In this document: positions 6,340 through 14,180 of the stretch, piece after piece
Position numbering within the stretch: the stretch's first letter is position 1
How the letters are laid out: every line of letters starts with the position of its first letter
Assembly (NCBI GenBank): GCA_016793585.1
Contig: JAEUJR010000253.1
Span: 1 to 23,551 of the forward strand
Direction: 5' to 3'
From: Archangium sp.
GTDB taxonomy: Bacteria > Myxococcota > Myxococcia > Myxococcales > Myxococcaceae
Length of the DNA: 23,551 nucleotides
Position numbers and translations under genes: made by a program
Notes under the pieces: model-generated
Seen by the model: the letters and a program-made list of their open reading frames with translations, nothing else
What the model was told of the DNA's origin: nothing
Database searches by the model: none

Positions 6340-8886
6340 ATGCGCTCGTTCCGTTCATCGCTCGTCTGTCTCGCCGTGCTCCTCGCGGGGCCGGTGCTCG
6401 CCGGCGAGGTGACCCCACCCGAAGTGTTGACCCGCGTCGAAGCCCGCATGCCCGACAACCCGCCACCACCGTCGCAAGACCACGTGCTGCTCGAGTTCAC
6501 CGTGACCGAGAAGGGCACGGCGGGCGACATCGTCGTGCTCGAGTCGGCAGGCCCGGTGTGGGACGCGGCCGCGAGAGAGGCCCTCTCGAAGTGGTCGTTC
6601 AAGCCCGCGGTGCACGAAGGCACGCTCGTCGCGAGCCGCACGCGCCTGTCGTTCGCGATGCCCTCCATCGTCATGCCGAGCGACGGCGGTGAAGACGGCG
6701 GCGTCGACGTCGACGGGGGCGTGCCCGAGCACCCGCCCCACCCCTCGGAGGTCATGGAGGACAGCCTCGACGGTGGCCACGCCGAGCACGTGATGTCGAC
6801 CGTCATCACCGGGCGCCTCACCCCGAAGTCGCGCGGCGCCAGCGACCTCAACATCGACATCGGCCAGCTCAGCCTCGTGCCGGTGCAGACCGGCGGCGAA
6901 CGCCTCAAGCTCGCGCCCGGCGTGCTGCTCACCAACGAAGGCGGCGACGGCCACCCCGAGCGCATCTTCATGCGCGGTTTCGACGCCCGCGAAGGCCAGG
7001 ACATCGAGCTGAGCGTCGACGGCGTGCCCGTGAACGACTCGGGCAACCTGCACGGCAACGGCTACGCCGACCTGAACTTCATCATCCCCGAGCTCATCGA
7101 GAACCTGCGCGTCATCGAGGGCCCCTTCGACCCGCGGCAGGGCAACTACGCCGTCGCGGGCAGCGCCGAGTACGAGCTTGGCCTCACCAGGAAGGGCCTG
7201 ACGGTGAAGGGCACGTACGGCTCGTTCAACACCCAGCGCCTCGTGCTGCTGTGGAGCCCCGACTCGGCGTCGTCGAAGACGTTCGGCGGGGTGTCGCTGC
7301 AGCGCTCCGATGGCTTCGGCGTCAACCGCGGCTCGCAGAGCGCACGCGCGGCGGCGGGCTACGAAGGGCGGCTGTCTGAGACGACGAGCTTCAGGCTGCA
7401 GGCCATCGGCTACACCGCAGGCTTCCGCTCGGCGGGCGTGCTGCGTGACGACGACCTGCAGGCCGGCCGCGTCGGCTTCTTCGACACCTACGACCCGCGC
7501 CAGGGCGGTGAAGCGTCGCGGGCCTCGCTCTCGGGTGACGTGCACTACCACCTCGGCGGCTTCACCGCGCACCAGCAGGCCGCCGTCGTCTTCCGCTCGA
7601 GCCGCGTGCGCGAGAACTTCACGGGCTTTCTCTCTGACGAGCAGCTGGCGCGCCAATCACCCCACGGGCAGCGGGGCGACCTGCTCGACCGCGACACCGA
7701 GGCGCTGACGCTGACGGCGCGCGGGTACGGCAAGCTGCGCAAGGCCCTCTTCGAGCGCAACCAGGAGCTCGAGCTCGGCTACTTCGCCCGCTACGACGTC
7801 GTCTCGGGCCAGCAGCAGCGCGTTCTCGCCGGCGCCGACATCAACACGCCCTACAAGAAGGAGTACGACCTCTCGTCGCGCCTGTCGGACATCGGCCTGT
7901 ACGGCGACGCGAACCTGTCGTTCACGCCCTGGCTCTCGCTGCGCGGTGGCGTTCGCGCCGACCTGCTGACGTACCTCGTCAACAACGCCTGCGCGGTCGA
8001 CGACGTGCGAAGGCCCGCCGCCTCGAACCCACCAGGTGACGCGAGCTGTCTGTCGCAGCGTGACTTCGGCCAGTACCGCGAGCCGACGGAGCGGGTGTCG
8101 GCGTTCGGCCTCGCCGTCATGCCGCGCGCGTCACTGCTCATCGGCCCGTTCAAGGGCATCACGCTGACCGGCAGCTTTGGCGACGGCGTGCGCGGCATCG
8201 ACCCGCAGTTCGTCACCGAGAGCAAAGAGACGCCCTTCGCCTCGATTCGCGCGTGGGAAGGCGGCGTCATGTACTCGTCGAAGTTCTTCGACGACTGGCT
8301 CGACGTGAGCGCTCGCTTCCTCGTCTTCGTCACGCGCGTCGACAAAGACATCGTCTTCAGCGAGCAGGAGGGCCGCAACGTCATCGGCGGCAGCACCTCG
8401 CGGCTCGGCGCCCTCGTGCAGGCCCGCGCGCGCAGCTCGTTCTTCGACGTGCAGGGCCACGCGACGTTCGTGCGCTCGCAGTTCGACGACACGGGCCTGC
8501 TCGTTCCCTACGTGCCCGACGTGGTGCTCCGAATGGATGGCGCCGTCTTTCACGACCTGCCGTGGAAGCTCTTCGACTCACCGGTGCGCGCGAGCGCTGG
8601 CGTCGGCGTCACGTACGTCGGCCGGCGCGCCCTGCCCTTCGGCCAACGCAGCGACGTCATCTTCGTCACCGACCTCAACGGTGAAGTCTCGTGGCGCTTC
8701 GTCACGGTGGGCCTCGCGGCGACGAACCTCTTCGACAACCGCTACCGCCTCTCGGAGTTCAACTTCGCCTCCGACTTCCAGACGACGCCGCCGTTCCCCA
8801 CGCTGGTGCCCGTGCGCCACTTCACGGCCGGCGCGCCGAGGGCGTTGATGCTCACCATCGCGTTCAACGTGGGAGGTGCCACGTGA
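6340..8886 (+). CDS. TonB-dependent outer-membrane receptor with N-terminal TonB-C-like domain
   Basis: An 848-residue receptor. The signal peptide ends near residue 21 (VLLAGPVLA). Residues 23-108 look like a TonB C-terminal domain (VLLEFTVTEKG, VLESAGPVWDAAAREAL, WSFKPA), an appended domain known in myxobacterial receptors. A linker at about 112-155 is rich in Asp/Gly and carries His131-Pro-Pro-His134 and His147-Ala-Glu-His150. The plug follows at about 165-285 (RIFMRGFDAREGQDIELSVDG, VIEGPFDPRQGNYAVAGS), then a long beta-barrel. The family imports scarce ligands using TonB-ExbBD energy. The context (DUF1826 downstream) and the His pairs suggest zinc, though the ligand is inferred. ATG 6340 is preferred to 6286 because it starts the signal peptide. 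Its stop overlaps the next gene. Confidence 0.88.
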   Translation: MRSFRSSLVCLAVLLAGPVLAGEVTPPEVLTRVEARMPDNPPPPSQDHVLLEFTVTEKGTAGDIVVLESAGPVWDAAAREALSKWSFKPAVHEGTLVASRTRLSFAMPSIVMPSDGGEDGGVDVDGGVPEHPPHPSEVMEDSLDGGHAEHVMSTVITGRLTPKSRGASDLNIDIGQLSLVPVQTGGERLKLAPGVLLTNEGGDGHPERIFMRGFDAREGQDIELSVDGVPVNDSGNLHGNGYADLNFIIPELIENLRVIEGPFDPRQGNYAVAGSAEYELGLTRKGLTVKGTYGSFNTQRLVLLWSPDSASSKTFGGVSLQRSDGFGVNRGSQSARAAAGYEGRLSETTSFRLQAIGYTAGFRSAGVLRDDDLQAGRVGFFDTYDPRQGGEASRASLSGDVHYHLGGFTAHQQAAVVFRSSRVRENFTGFLSDEQLARQSPHGQRGDLLDRDTEALTLTARGYGKLRKALFERNQELELGYFARYDVVSGQQQRVLAGADINTPYKKEYDLSSRLSDIGLYGDANLSFTPWLSLRGGVRADLLTYLVNNACAVDDVRRPAASNPPGDASCLSQRDFGQYREPTERVSAFGLAVMPRASLLIGPFKGITLTGSFGDGVRGIDPQFVTESKETPFASIRAWEGGVMYSSKFFDDWLDVSARFLVFVTRVDKDIVFSEQEGRNVIGGSTSRLGALVQARARSSFFDVQGHATFVRSQFDDTGLLVPYVPDVVLRMDGAVFHDLPWKLFDSPVRASAGVGVTYVGRRALPFGQRSDVIFVTDLNGEVSWRFVTVGLAATNLFDNRYRLSEFNFASDFQTTPPFPTLVPVRHFTAGAPRALMLTIAFNVGGAT

Positions 8887-9674
8887 AGCGCGTCGGGCTG
8901 CTGTTGCTGCTCTGTGGTTGCATCAACTCCACGGGCAATTCGCTGGTGACGTTCCAGGCGACGGGCGCTGCCGCTCCCGACATCGGCGCGGTGCAGGGCC
9001 AGCCGCTGCGCTTCACCACGCCGCGCGGCTTCGACGTGACGCTCACGACGGCGCGCGTGTTCGTCGGCGCGTTGTACTTCTCGACGGTGGAGCCGATGAC
9101 GGCCTCGGGGTCGCTCGAGGCACCGTGCGTCGCGCCGGGCATCACCACGGGTGAGGTGCGAGGCGGGCTCGAGATCGACGCGCTCGACCCCACCCCACAG
9201 CCGTTCCCGGTGCAGGGTCTGGGGAGCGACCTGCCGACGCGCTCCGCTTCGCTCTGGCTCACCAACGGCGACGTCAACGCGAGCGACGAGCGCACGGTGG
9301 TGCTCAAGGTCGAAGGCGAAGCGACGCGAGGCTCCGAGACGTACCCTTTCGCCGCGAGCTTCCACATCGGCACCAACCGCGTGACGCCGCCGCGCAACCC
9401 GGCGCTGCCGTCGAGCAACCCCATCTGCGAGCAACGCATCGTCACGCCCATCGCGTTCGACACCACGCTCTCGCAGGGCGCCACCGTGAAGCTGCTCGTC
9501 GACCCGCGCGCCTTCTTTGGCTCGGTGAACTTCGCGACGCTCGAGCAGCTCTCGATGACGCCGCCGCGCTACCGGTTCCGCGACGACGCGGCCACCGCGG
9601 AGCAGGCAGACACCGCCCTCTTCAACGCCTTGCGCGCCAATGCCGGTCCGTACCGGCTCGAGGTGGCGCCATGA
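8883..9674 (+). CDS. Lipoprotein of unknown family in receptor operon (263 aa)
   Basis: The GTG start overlaps the receptor stop in a GTGA arrangement, and GGGAGG (8871-8876) is well placed 6 bases upstream, which settles this start. The signal MKRVGLLLLLCGC ends in a lipobox with Cys13 as the lipidated residue. The mature part is predicted beta-rich (TTPRGFDVTLTTARVF, SASLWLTNGDVN, VVLKVEGEATRG) with two Cys residues and no repeats. I do not recognise the family. Coupling to the receptor suggests a surface or periplasmic partner, for example a ligand-capturing lipoprotein, but that is inference. Confidence 0.8.
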   Translation: MKRVGLLLLLCGCINSTGNSLVTFQATGAAAPDIGAVQGQPLRFTTPRGFDVTLTTARVFVGALYFSTVEPMTASGSLEAPCVAPGITTGEVRGGLEIDALDPTPQPFPVQGLGSDLPTRSASLWLTNGDVNASDERTVVLKVEGEATRGSETYPFAASFHIGTNRVTPPRNPALPSSNPICEQRIVTPIAFDTTLSQGATVKLLVDPRAFFGSVNFATLEQLSMTPPRYRFRDDAATAEQADTALFNALRANAGPYRLEVAP

Positions 9675-9709
9675 ACGCAGCATTCCCCGCAGTGAGACCA
9701 GGAGACTGA
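9671..9709 (+). other. 12-codon mini-ORF bridging two lipoprotein genes
   Basis: An ATG at 9671 overlaps the upstream stop as ATGA and opens a 12-residue frame (MNAAFPAVRPGD) ending at TGA 9707-9709. That stop lies 5 bases before the ATG of the next lipoprotein, and the frame spans that gene's Shine-Dalgarno. It may carry ribosomes across the gap by termination-reinitiation, or may be a chance frame. Confidence 0.3.
9700..9704 (+). promoter_or_regulatory. Shine-Dalgarno of the 414-aa lipoprotein
   Basis: AGGAG at 9700-9704 lies 10 bases upstream of ATG 9715. It supports that start over the in-frame upstream extension from 9640, which would lie inside the preceding gene. Confidence 0.6.
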
Positions 9710-9714
9710 ACATC

Positions 9715-10959
9715 ATGAAGACGACGTGGAGCGCCCTTGCGGCGATGGCGATGTTGAGCGCGTGCGGACAGATGCCTTCGGGCAGTGACGCAGGTGTCGA
9801 TGCTGGCTCGAGCGTGGTCGACGACGGTGGCGTCGCGACCTTCCGCACGTTCACGGCGCCCTCCACGACGGCAGTGAACGGCTCGTTCCTCTTCACCATC
9901 ACCGGCGAAGCGAGCGCGACCGAGGGCTTCGCGTTTCCACCGCCGGCTGGCGCGATGGAGCCGTACTTCATCGACGGCTGGGAGGTTCGCTACGAGCACA
10001 TGCTCGTCACCGTCGACGCCATCACGCTCGCCGAGAACCCCGACCTGTCGCCCGGCAACCCGGGCATGACGGGCGCGGCGGTGGCGCGCGCAGACGGGCC
10101 CTGGGCGGTCGACCTCGCGAAGCCCGGCCCGCTCGACGCGAAGGAGATGGAGGGCAAGGCGTTTGCCCTCGTGCGGCTGACCAACCAGTCGCTCAAGGCG
10201 GGCACGCCGGCGTTCGGCACCACCACGAAGTACGCGTTCGGCTACGACCTCGTGGCAGCAGCGCCGAACCCCATCGACGTGAACCTCGATGGCGACGCGA
10301 AGGCCGCGTACCAGCAGATGCGCGCGAACGGCTGGTCGTACTGGGTGAAGGGCACCGCGACGTGGAAGGGAGATCAGGGAACGCCGGCGTGCCGCTCCAC
10401 CAACGCCAGCTACGACTTCAACCGCGTGCCGAAGGTGGTGAACTTCTCGTTCGGGTGGAAGGTGCCCGCGACGTACAAGAACTGTCTGAACCAGGAGCTG
10501 ATGCCGGCCGACAGCCGCGGTGTGCAGCTCGGGGCGAACGGCGCCGAAGCGGTGGTGCAGATGACGCTGCACAACGACCACCCGTTCTGGGACGCGCTCG
10601 AAGAAGACGCGCCGCTGCGCTTCGATGCCGTCGCCGCGCGCAAGTCGGTCGCGTCGGGTGCTGCGCCTGCCAACGTGTCGGTCTCCAACGCCGACATCAC
10701 GGGCGTCGACTTCGAGGCGGTGAGTGACGCGCAGGGCAACCGGGTGCCGTTCCGCTACTGCGGCGCGGTGCAGATGGGTGAGCGCACGATGGGCGGGCTC
10801 ACGCTCGACCCGAAGGGCGTGCCGGTGAACCCGGCCGGTGGCGCAGCGGGCCTGAAGGACCTCTCGGACTACATGGCCTACAACCTGTCGACGTTCGGTC
10901 ACGCCAACGCCGGTGAAGGCCTCTGCGTCGTCGAACGAAAGTACCCATCTCCCCAATGA
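9715..10959 (+). CDS. Second lipoprotein of unknown family in receptor operon (414 aa)
   Basis: The signal MKTTWSALAAMAMLSAC ends in a lipobox (Cys17). An Asp/Ala/Gly spacer (SDAGVDAGSSVVDDGG) is followed by a long beta-rich globular part. It contains aromatic-rich strands (YFIDGWEVRYEHMLVTVDAI), a Cys-containing stretch (about residues 225-260), TLHNDHPFWDALEED, and a C-terminal FGHANAGEGLC. The scattered His, Asp and Cys could bind metal, but no signature is clear. The family is not recognised. The gene is 40 bases after the first lipoprotein, and its stop overlaps the DUF1826 start (ATGA), so receptor, two lipoproteins and DUF1826 form one coupled unit. Confidence 0.8.
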   Translation: MKTTWSALAAMAMLSACGQMPSGSDAGVDAGSSVVDDGGVATFRTFTAPSTTAVNGSFLFTITGEASATEGFAFPPPAGAMEPYFIDGWEVRYEHMLVTVDAITLAENPDLSPGNPGMTGAAVARADGPWAVDLAKPGPLDAKEMEGKAFALVRLTNQSLKAGTPAFGTTTKYAFGYDLVAAAPNPIDVNLDGDAKAAYQQMRANGWSYWVKGTATWKGDQGTPACRSTNASYDFNRVPKVVNFSFGWKVPATYKNCLNQELMPADSRGVQLGANGAEAVVQMTLHNDHPFWDALEEDAPLRFDAVAARKSVASGAAPANVSVSNADITGVDFEAVSDAQGNRVPFRYCGAVQMGERTMGGLTLDPKGVPVNPAGGAAGLKDLSDYMAYNLSTFGHANAGEGLCVVERKYPSPQ

Positions 10960-11567
10960 CCTGGCCTGCGCACGCCGTTCGTCTCGACACGCAAGACGAG
11001 CTCTTCCGCATCTACGAGCCGGAGCTGACCCTCGCGGTGGCTCCGCTCTCCTTGTCGACGGAGGCGTGCGCCACGCTCGACGCGCTCGCGACGACGGTGC
11101 CTGCGTTCGAGTTCACGAAGGAGACGAGCCCCGCGGGTGAGACGCTCGAGTTCGCCCTGCCGTGGATGGAGGGGCACGCTGGTGGCGCCGTCTGGCTCGA
11201 CGCTGCACGGCCGCTCGTGTCGCTCTTCGCCGACCTCTTCGAAGCCGAGCGCATCGGCGCGCGGTTGAGCTTGTCGAACACGCCGATGTGTCCCCGGTTT
11301 CATGTCGACGACGTCGTGTGCCGCCTCATCGCCGTGTTCTCGGGAACGGGCACCGAGTTCCTCGCCGACGCCGACGTTCGACGAAAGCTGCTGGGTGCGA
11401 AGGAATCGGCGGTCGAGACCAGCGGCGCGGCGCTCCATCACCTCGAGACGCGCGACGTTGGTCTGTTCAAGGGCGAGGCGTGGCCCACCTTCAAAGGCAA
11501 AGGCCTCGTGCATCGCAGCCCGCCCGGCACGGCGCGCCGACTGGTGATGACGCTCGACCTGCTCTGA
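10956..11567 (+). CDS. DUF1826 family protein, probable metal-limitation gene
   Basis: A 203-residue cytoplasmic protein without a signal peptide. It matches the DUF1826 pattern as I know it: CPRFHVDDVVCRLIAVF followed by GTGTEFL (about 112-136), VGLFKGEAWP (about 168-177) and VHRSPPGTARRL (about 185-196). In Pseudomonas and relatives DUF1826 genes sit beside COG0523 GTPases and other Zur-controlled genes, so a role in zinc limitation is the family-based expectation; its chemistry is not established. His116-x-Asp118 with His186 and Arg194/195 resembles the metal triad and 2-oxoglutarate-binding Arg of Fe(II) dioxygenases. That is my inference. Its start overlaps the upstream lipoprotein stop by 4 bases. 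Confidence 0.8.
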   Translation: MTWPAHAVRLDTQDELFRIYEPELTLAVAPLSLSTEACATLDALATTVPAFEFTKETSPAGETLEFALPWMEGHAGGAVWLDAARPLVSLFADLFEAERIGARLSLSNTPMCPRFHVDDVVCRLIAVFSGTGTEFLADADVRRKLLGAKESAVETSGAALHHLETRDVGLFKGEAWPTFKGKGLVHRSPPGTARRLVMTLDLL

Positions 11568-11615
11568 GCAGGGCCGTGAAGTGGCGTGTGGCGGTCGCTC
11601 AACTACAAACGGTGC

Positions 11616-14180
11616 ATGGCCGAGCGCACGCTCATCGCGTCAGCGACGAACCTGCTGTGGCGTGGGTTTCAGGTGGTGCCCGTCGACCGCAAGGCGCGTG
11701 ATGGATCTCCAGCGAATGGGCTCTACGCCGTCGCGCGTGCGCTCACCCGCTGCATCGCGTTCAAGGCGCCGACTCGTGCCGTCGCCATCATCGACCCGAC
11801 CGCGAAGGACTCGAGCTGGCCTGAGGTATTGAAGGCGCAGCTCCCCCGCCTACCGGAGCTGTGTCGCGCGCTCGGGCTCACCGTGGTCGAGAGCGCCGAC
11901 GAACTCTCGCTCTGTGCGAGCTACGCGAAGGCCGCGGTCGACGCGGGTGATGACGTGCTCGTCGCCGCCGTCGACAAACGCTACGCGCAGCTCGTCACCG
12001 AGAACGTGTGGTGGTTCGACGCGAACAAAGACGTTCGCTACACCATCGAGATCGTCCAGAAGCGCTTCGGTGTGTTGCCACCGCTCGTCGGCGAGTGGCT
12101 CGCACTGGTGGGTGACGAAGACCAGGTGCCGGGTGTGAAGGGCATCGGCGCGAAGGGCGCGACGGAGTTCCTGCTCGAGCACGGTGGCGTCGACGCGGCG
12201 CTCGCGAAGCTCGACGACCTCGACGGTCGCGTGGCGAAGGCGCTGAAGGCCGCGAAGGACGAACTGCCCGCGAAGCTGGTGCAGGCGCGGCTTGCGACGA
12301 ACCGGGCGCTCCCGCTCCCGCTGAAGGAGCTGCCGTGGAAGCCGCCGAACGCCGCCACGCTCAACGCGCTCTACGACGCGCTCGCGTTCCCCGAGCTGCT
12401 CGTCGCCGACGACACGCCGAGGCGCTCCGAGGTCTGTGAGAACGAGACGCAGCTGAGCGCGTTCCTCTCGAAGTGGAAGGGCAAGCCGGTCGCACTGCAC
12501 GCGCTCCTCGAAGACCCGGAGCCGTCGGGAGAGAAGCTGACCGGCATCGGCCTCTCCATCGGTGACGGCGAGCACTGTTACGTCGCGGTCGAAGGCCGCG
12601 CGTGGGCGACGCTGGTGACGTGGCTCACCGACGCCTCGGCGCCGAAGCAGGGCCATGACCTGGTGCCGCTGATGGTGGCGCTGCGCCGCATGGGACTCAC
12701 GCTCGCGGGCGTCGTCGGTGACTCCGCGTGTTCGTCGCACCTCACGCAGCCCAGCAACTGGGCGCCGCACGACCTCACGCTCGTCGCGAAGCACGTGCTC
12801 GGCCGGCCGATGCCCGATGACGACGAAGTGTTGGGCACCGGTCGCGCCCGGAAGAAGTGGAGCGGATTCTCGCTCGACCGCGCCGCCGAGGTTGCCGGTC
12901 AACGTGCCGACGCGTCGGCCGCCATCAGCGCAAAGCTCACGCCGGGTGTCGAGCCCGCCTTGCTGACCGAGTACCTCGAGCTCGAAGACACGCTCGTGCG
13001 AATGGAGCTCACCGGCCTCATGGTCGACCGGGCGGAGCTGGAGCGCGCCGAGGCCTCGTTCGCCACCATCGAGAAGGAGCTCAACACGCAGATCGAGGCG
13101 CTCGCGGGCCACTCGTTCAACATCAACTCGTCGAAGCAGCTCGGCACCGTGCTCTTCGAAGAGCTGAAGCTGCCCATCGTCTCGCACACCAAGACGGGCT
13201 GGAGCACCGCGAACGAGGCACTCGAACGCATCTCCGACGCGCACCCCATCGTGCCGCTCGTGCTTCGTTGGCGAGGGCTGCGCCGGCTGCGTGACTCGTG
13301 GCTCATCTCCCTTCGCGGCTGCATCGACACCGACGGCCGCGTGCACTCACGATTCCACCTCGCGCGCTCGTTCTCGGGGCATCTCATCAACACGAACCCC
13401 GACCTCGGCCGCGTGCCGGGACGAACGCCCGAGATGTCGCGCGTGCGCCGGGCCTTCGTCGCACCGCCGGGCAAGCTGCTCATGTCGGTCGACTTCAACC
13501 AGCTCGGCCTCTACGTGCTCGCGCACCTCACGAAGGACCCGAACCTCGTGGGGCCGCTCCGTACGCGCGCCGACATGCACCGGCTCACGGCGTCAGCGAT
13601 TCTCGAGAAACCCGCGGCCGAGCTCACGCTGGCCGAGCGGCAGGTTGGCAAGGTGGTGAACTTTGCGACGTTCGCAGGCCAGGGCGCGAGCTCGCTCGGC
13701 ATGCAGCTGGGCATCACGCCCGCGCAGTCGAAGGAGTACATCGCGCGCTTCGACCAGCACTACTCGAAGGTGCGCGCCTTTCAGGACGAGCAGCTTCGAC
13801 TCGCGAAGGAGCGCGGCTTCATCGTCACCATCTCTGGCCGGCGCTGGCCCATCGGCGGGCTCGAGTCGCTCGACTCGATGTTGCTCTCGTACGCGGAGCG
13901 GCTCGCGCGACGGGCGACGCACGAAGGCTCGGTGTCGGACGTCTCTCGCCGCGCGCTGCTCGACGTCGACAAGGCGCTGCGCCGAGAGGGCCTGAAGACG
14001 GTGCCGCTGCTGCAGATCCTCGACGAGGTGTTGTTCGAGGTGCCCGAAGAGGAGCTCCAGCGCGCGGCGCGGCTGTGCGCAGACACGATGCGCAACGCCT
14101 TTCAGCTCGAGGTGCCGCTCGTCGTGGGTGTCGAGGCCGGGAAGAACTGGGCCGACCTCGAGACGGTGACGCTCACCTAG
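11616..14180 (+). CDS. Divergent DNA polymerase I-like protein with degenerate nuclease and polymerase motifs
   Basis: An 854-residue protein with the full Pol I layout. The 5'-nuclease-like domain (about 1-260) keeps the helix-hairpin-helix VPGVKGIGAKGA but lacks the first metal-binding Asp (LIASATN instead of LVDGS). It has SADE for EADD and DKR for DKD. The 3'-5' exonuclease-like region (about 280-460) has HAL at 295-297 in place of the DxE motif. In the family A polymerase domain, motif A is VDFNQLG (Asp626 kept, Gly631 where Pol I has Glu710). Motif B keeps Arg675, Lys679 and Phe683 but has Ala687 for Tyr766. Motif C is LDE (Asp803 and Glu804 kept, His lost). SGH replaces TGR (Arg668 to His589), and the QGTAADI region is EGSVSDV. 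Both metal-binding Asp remain, so activity is possible but unusual. ATG 11616 is chosen; an in-frame GTG at 11586 is possible. It is probably a paralog beside a normal polA. Confidence 0.85.
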   Translation: MAERTLIASATNLLWRGFQVVPVDRKARDGSPANGLYAVARALTRCIAFKAPTRAVAIIDPTAKDSSWPEVLKAQLPRLPELCRALGLTVVESADELSLCASYAKAAVDAGDDVLVAAVDKRYAQLVTENVWWFDANKDVRYTIEIVQKRFGVLPPLVGEWLALVGDEDQVPGVKGIGAKGATEFLLEHGGVDAALAKLDDLDGRVAKALKAAKDELPAKLVQARLATNRALPLPLKELPWKPPNAATLNALYDALAFPELLVADDTPRRSEVCENETQLSAFLSKWKGKPVALHALLEDPEPSGEKLTGIGLSIGDGEHCYVAVEGRAWATLVTWLTDASAPKQGHDLVPLMVALRRMGLTLAGVVGDSACSSHLTQPSNWAPHDLTLVAKHVLGRPMPDDDEVLGTGRARKKWSGFSLDRAAEVAGQRADASAAISAKLTPGVEPALLTEYLELEDTLVRMELTGLMVDRAELERAEASFATIEKELNTQIEALAGHSFNINSSKQLGTVLFEELKLPIVSHTKTGWSTANEALERISDAHPIVPLVLRWRGLRRLRDSWLISLRGCIDTDGRVHSRFHLARSFSGHLINTNPDLGRVPGRTPEMSRVRRAFVAPPGKLLMSVDFNQLGLYVLAHLTKDPNLVGPLRTRADMHRLTASAILEKPAAELTLAERQVGKVVNFATFAGQGASSLGMQLGITPAQSKEYIARFDQHYSKVRAFQDEQLRLAKERGFIVTISGRRWPIGGLESLDSMLLSYAERLARRATHEGSVSDVSRRALLDVDKALRREGLKTVPLLQILDEVLFEVPEEELQRAARLCADTMRNAFQLEVPLVVGVEAGKNWADLETVTLT

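Noticed and set aside
6355..7656. 433-codon minus-strand frame opposite the receptor gene
   Set aside because: It is antisense to plug and barrel coding sequence and has shadow-type composition.
9622..10956. 444-codon minus-strand frame opposite the second lipoprotein
   Set aside because: No signal peptide or family, and a skewed Arg/His composition. The plus frame has a lipobox, a Shine-Dalgarno and operon overlaps.
11850..13346. 498-codon minus-strand frame opposite the Pol I-like gene
   Set aside because: Arg/Val/His-rich translation without motifs; the plus strand holds the recognised Pol I architecture.
11616..14180. Calling this gene the housekeeping polA
   Set aside because: Too many invariant residues of the 5' nuclease and polymerase sites are replaced; a normal Pol I is expected elsewhere in the genome.
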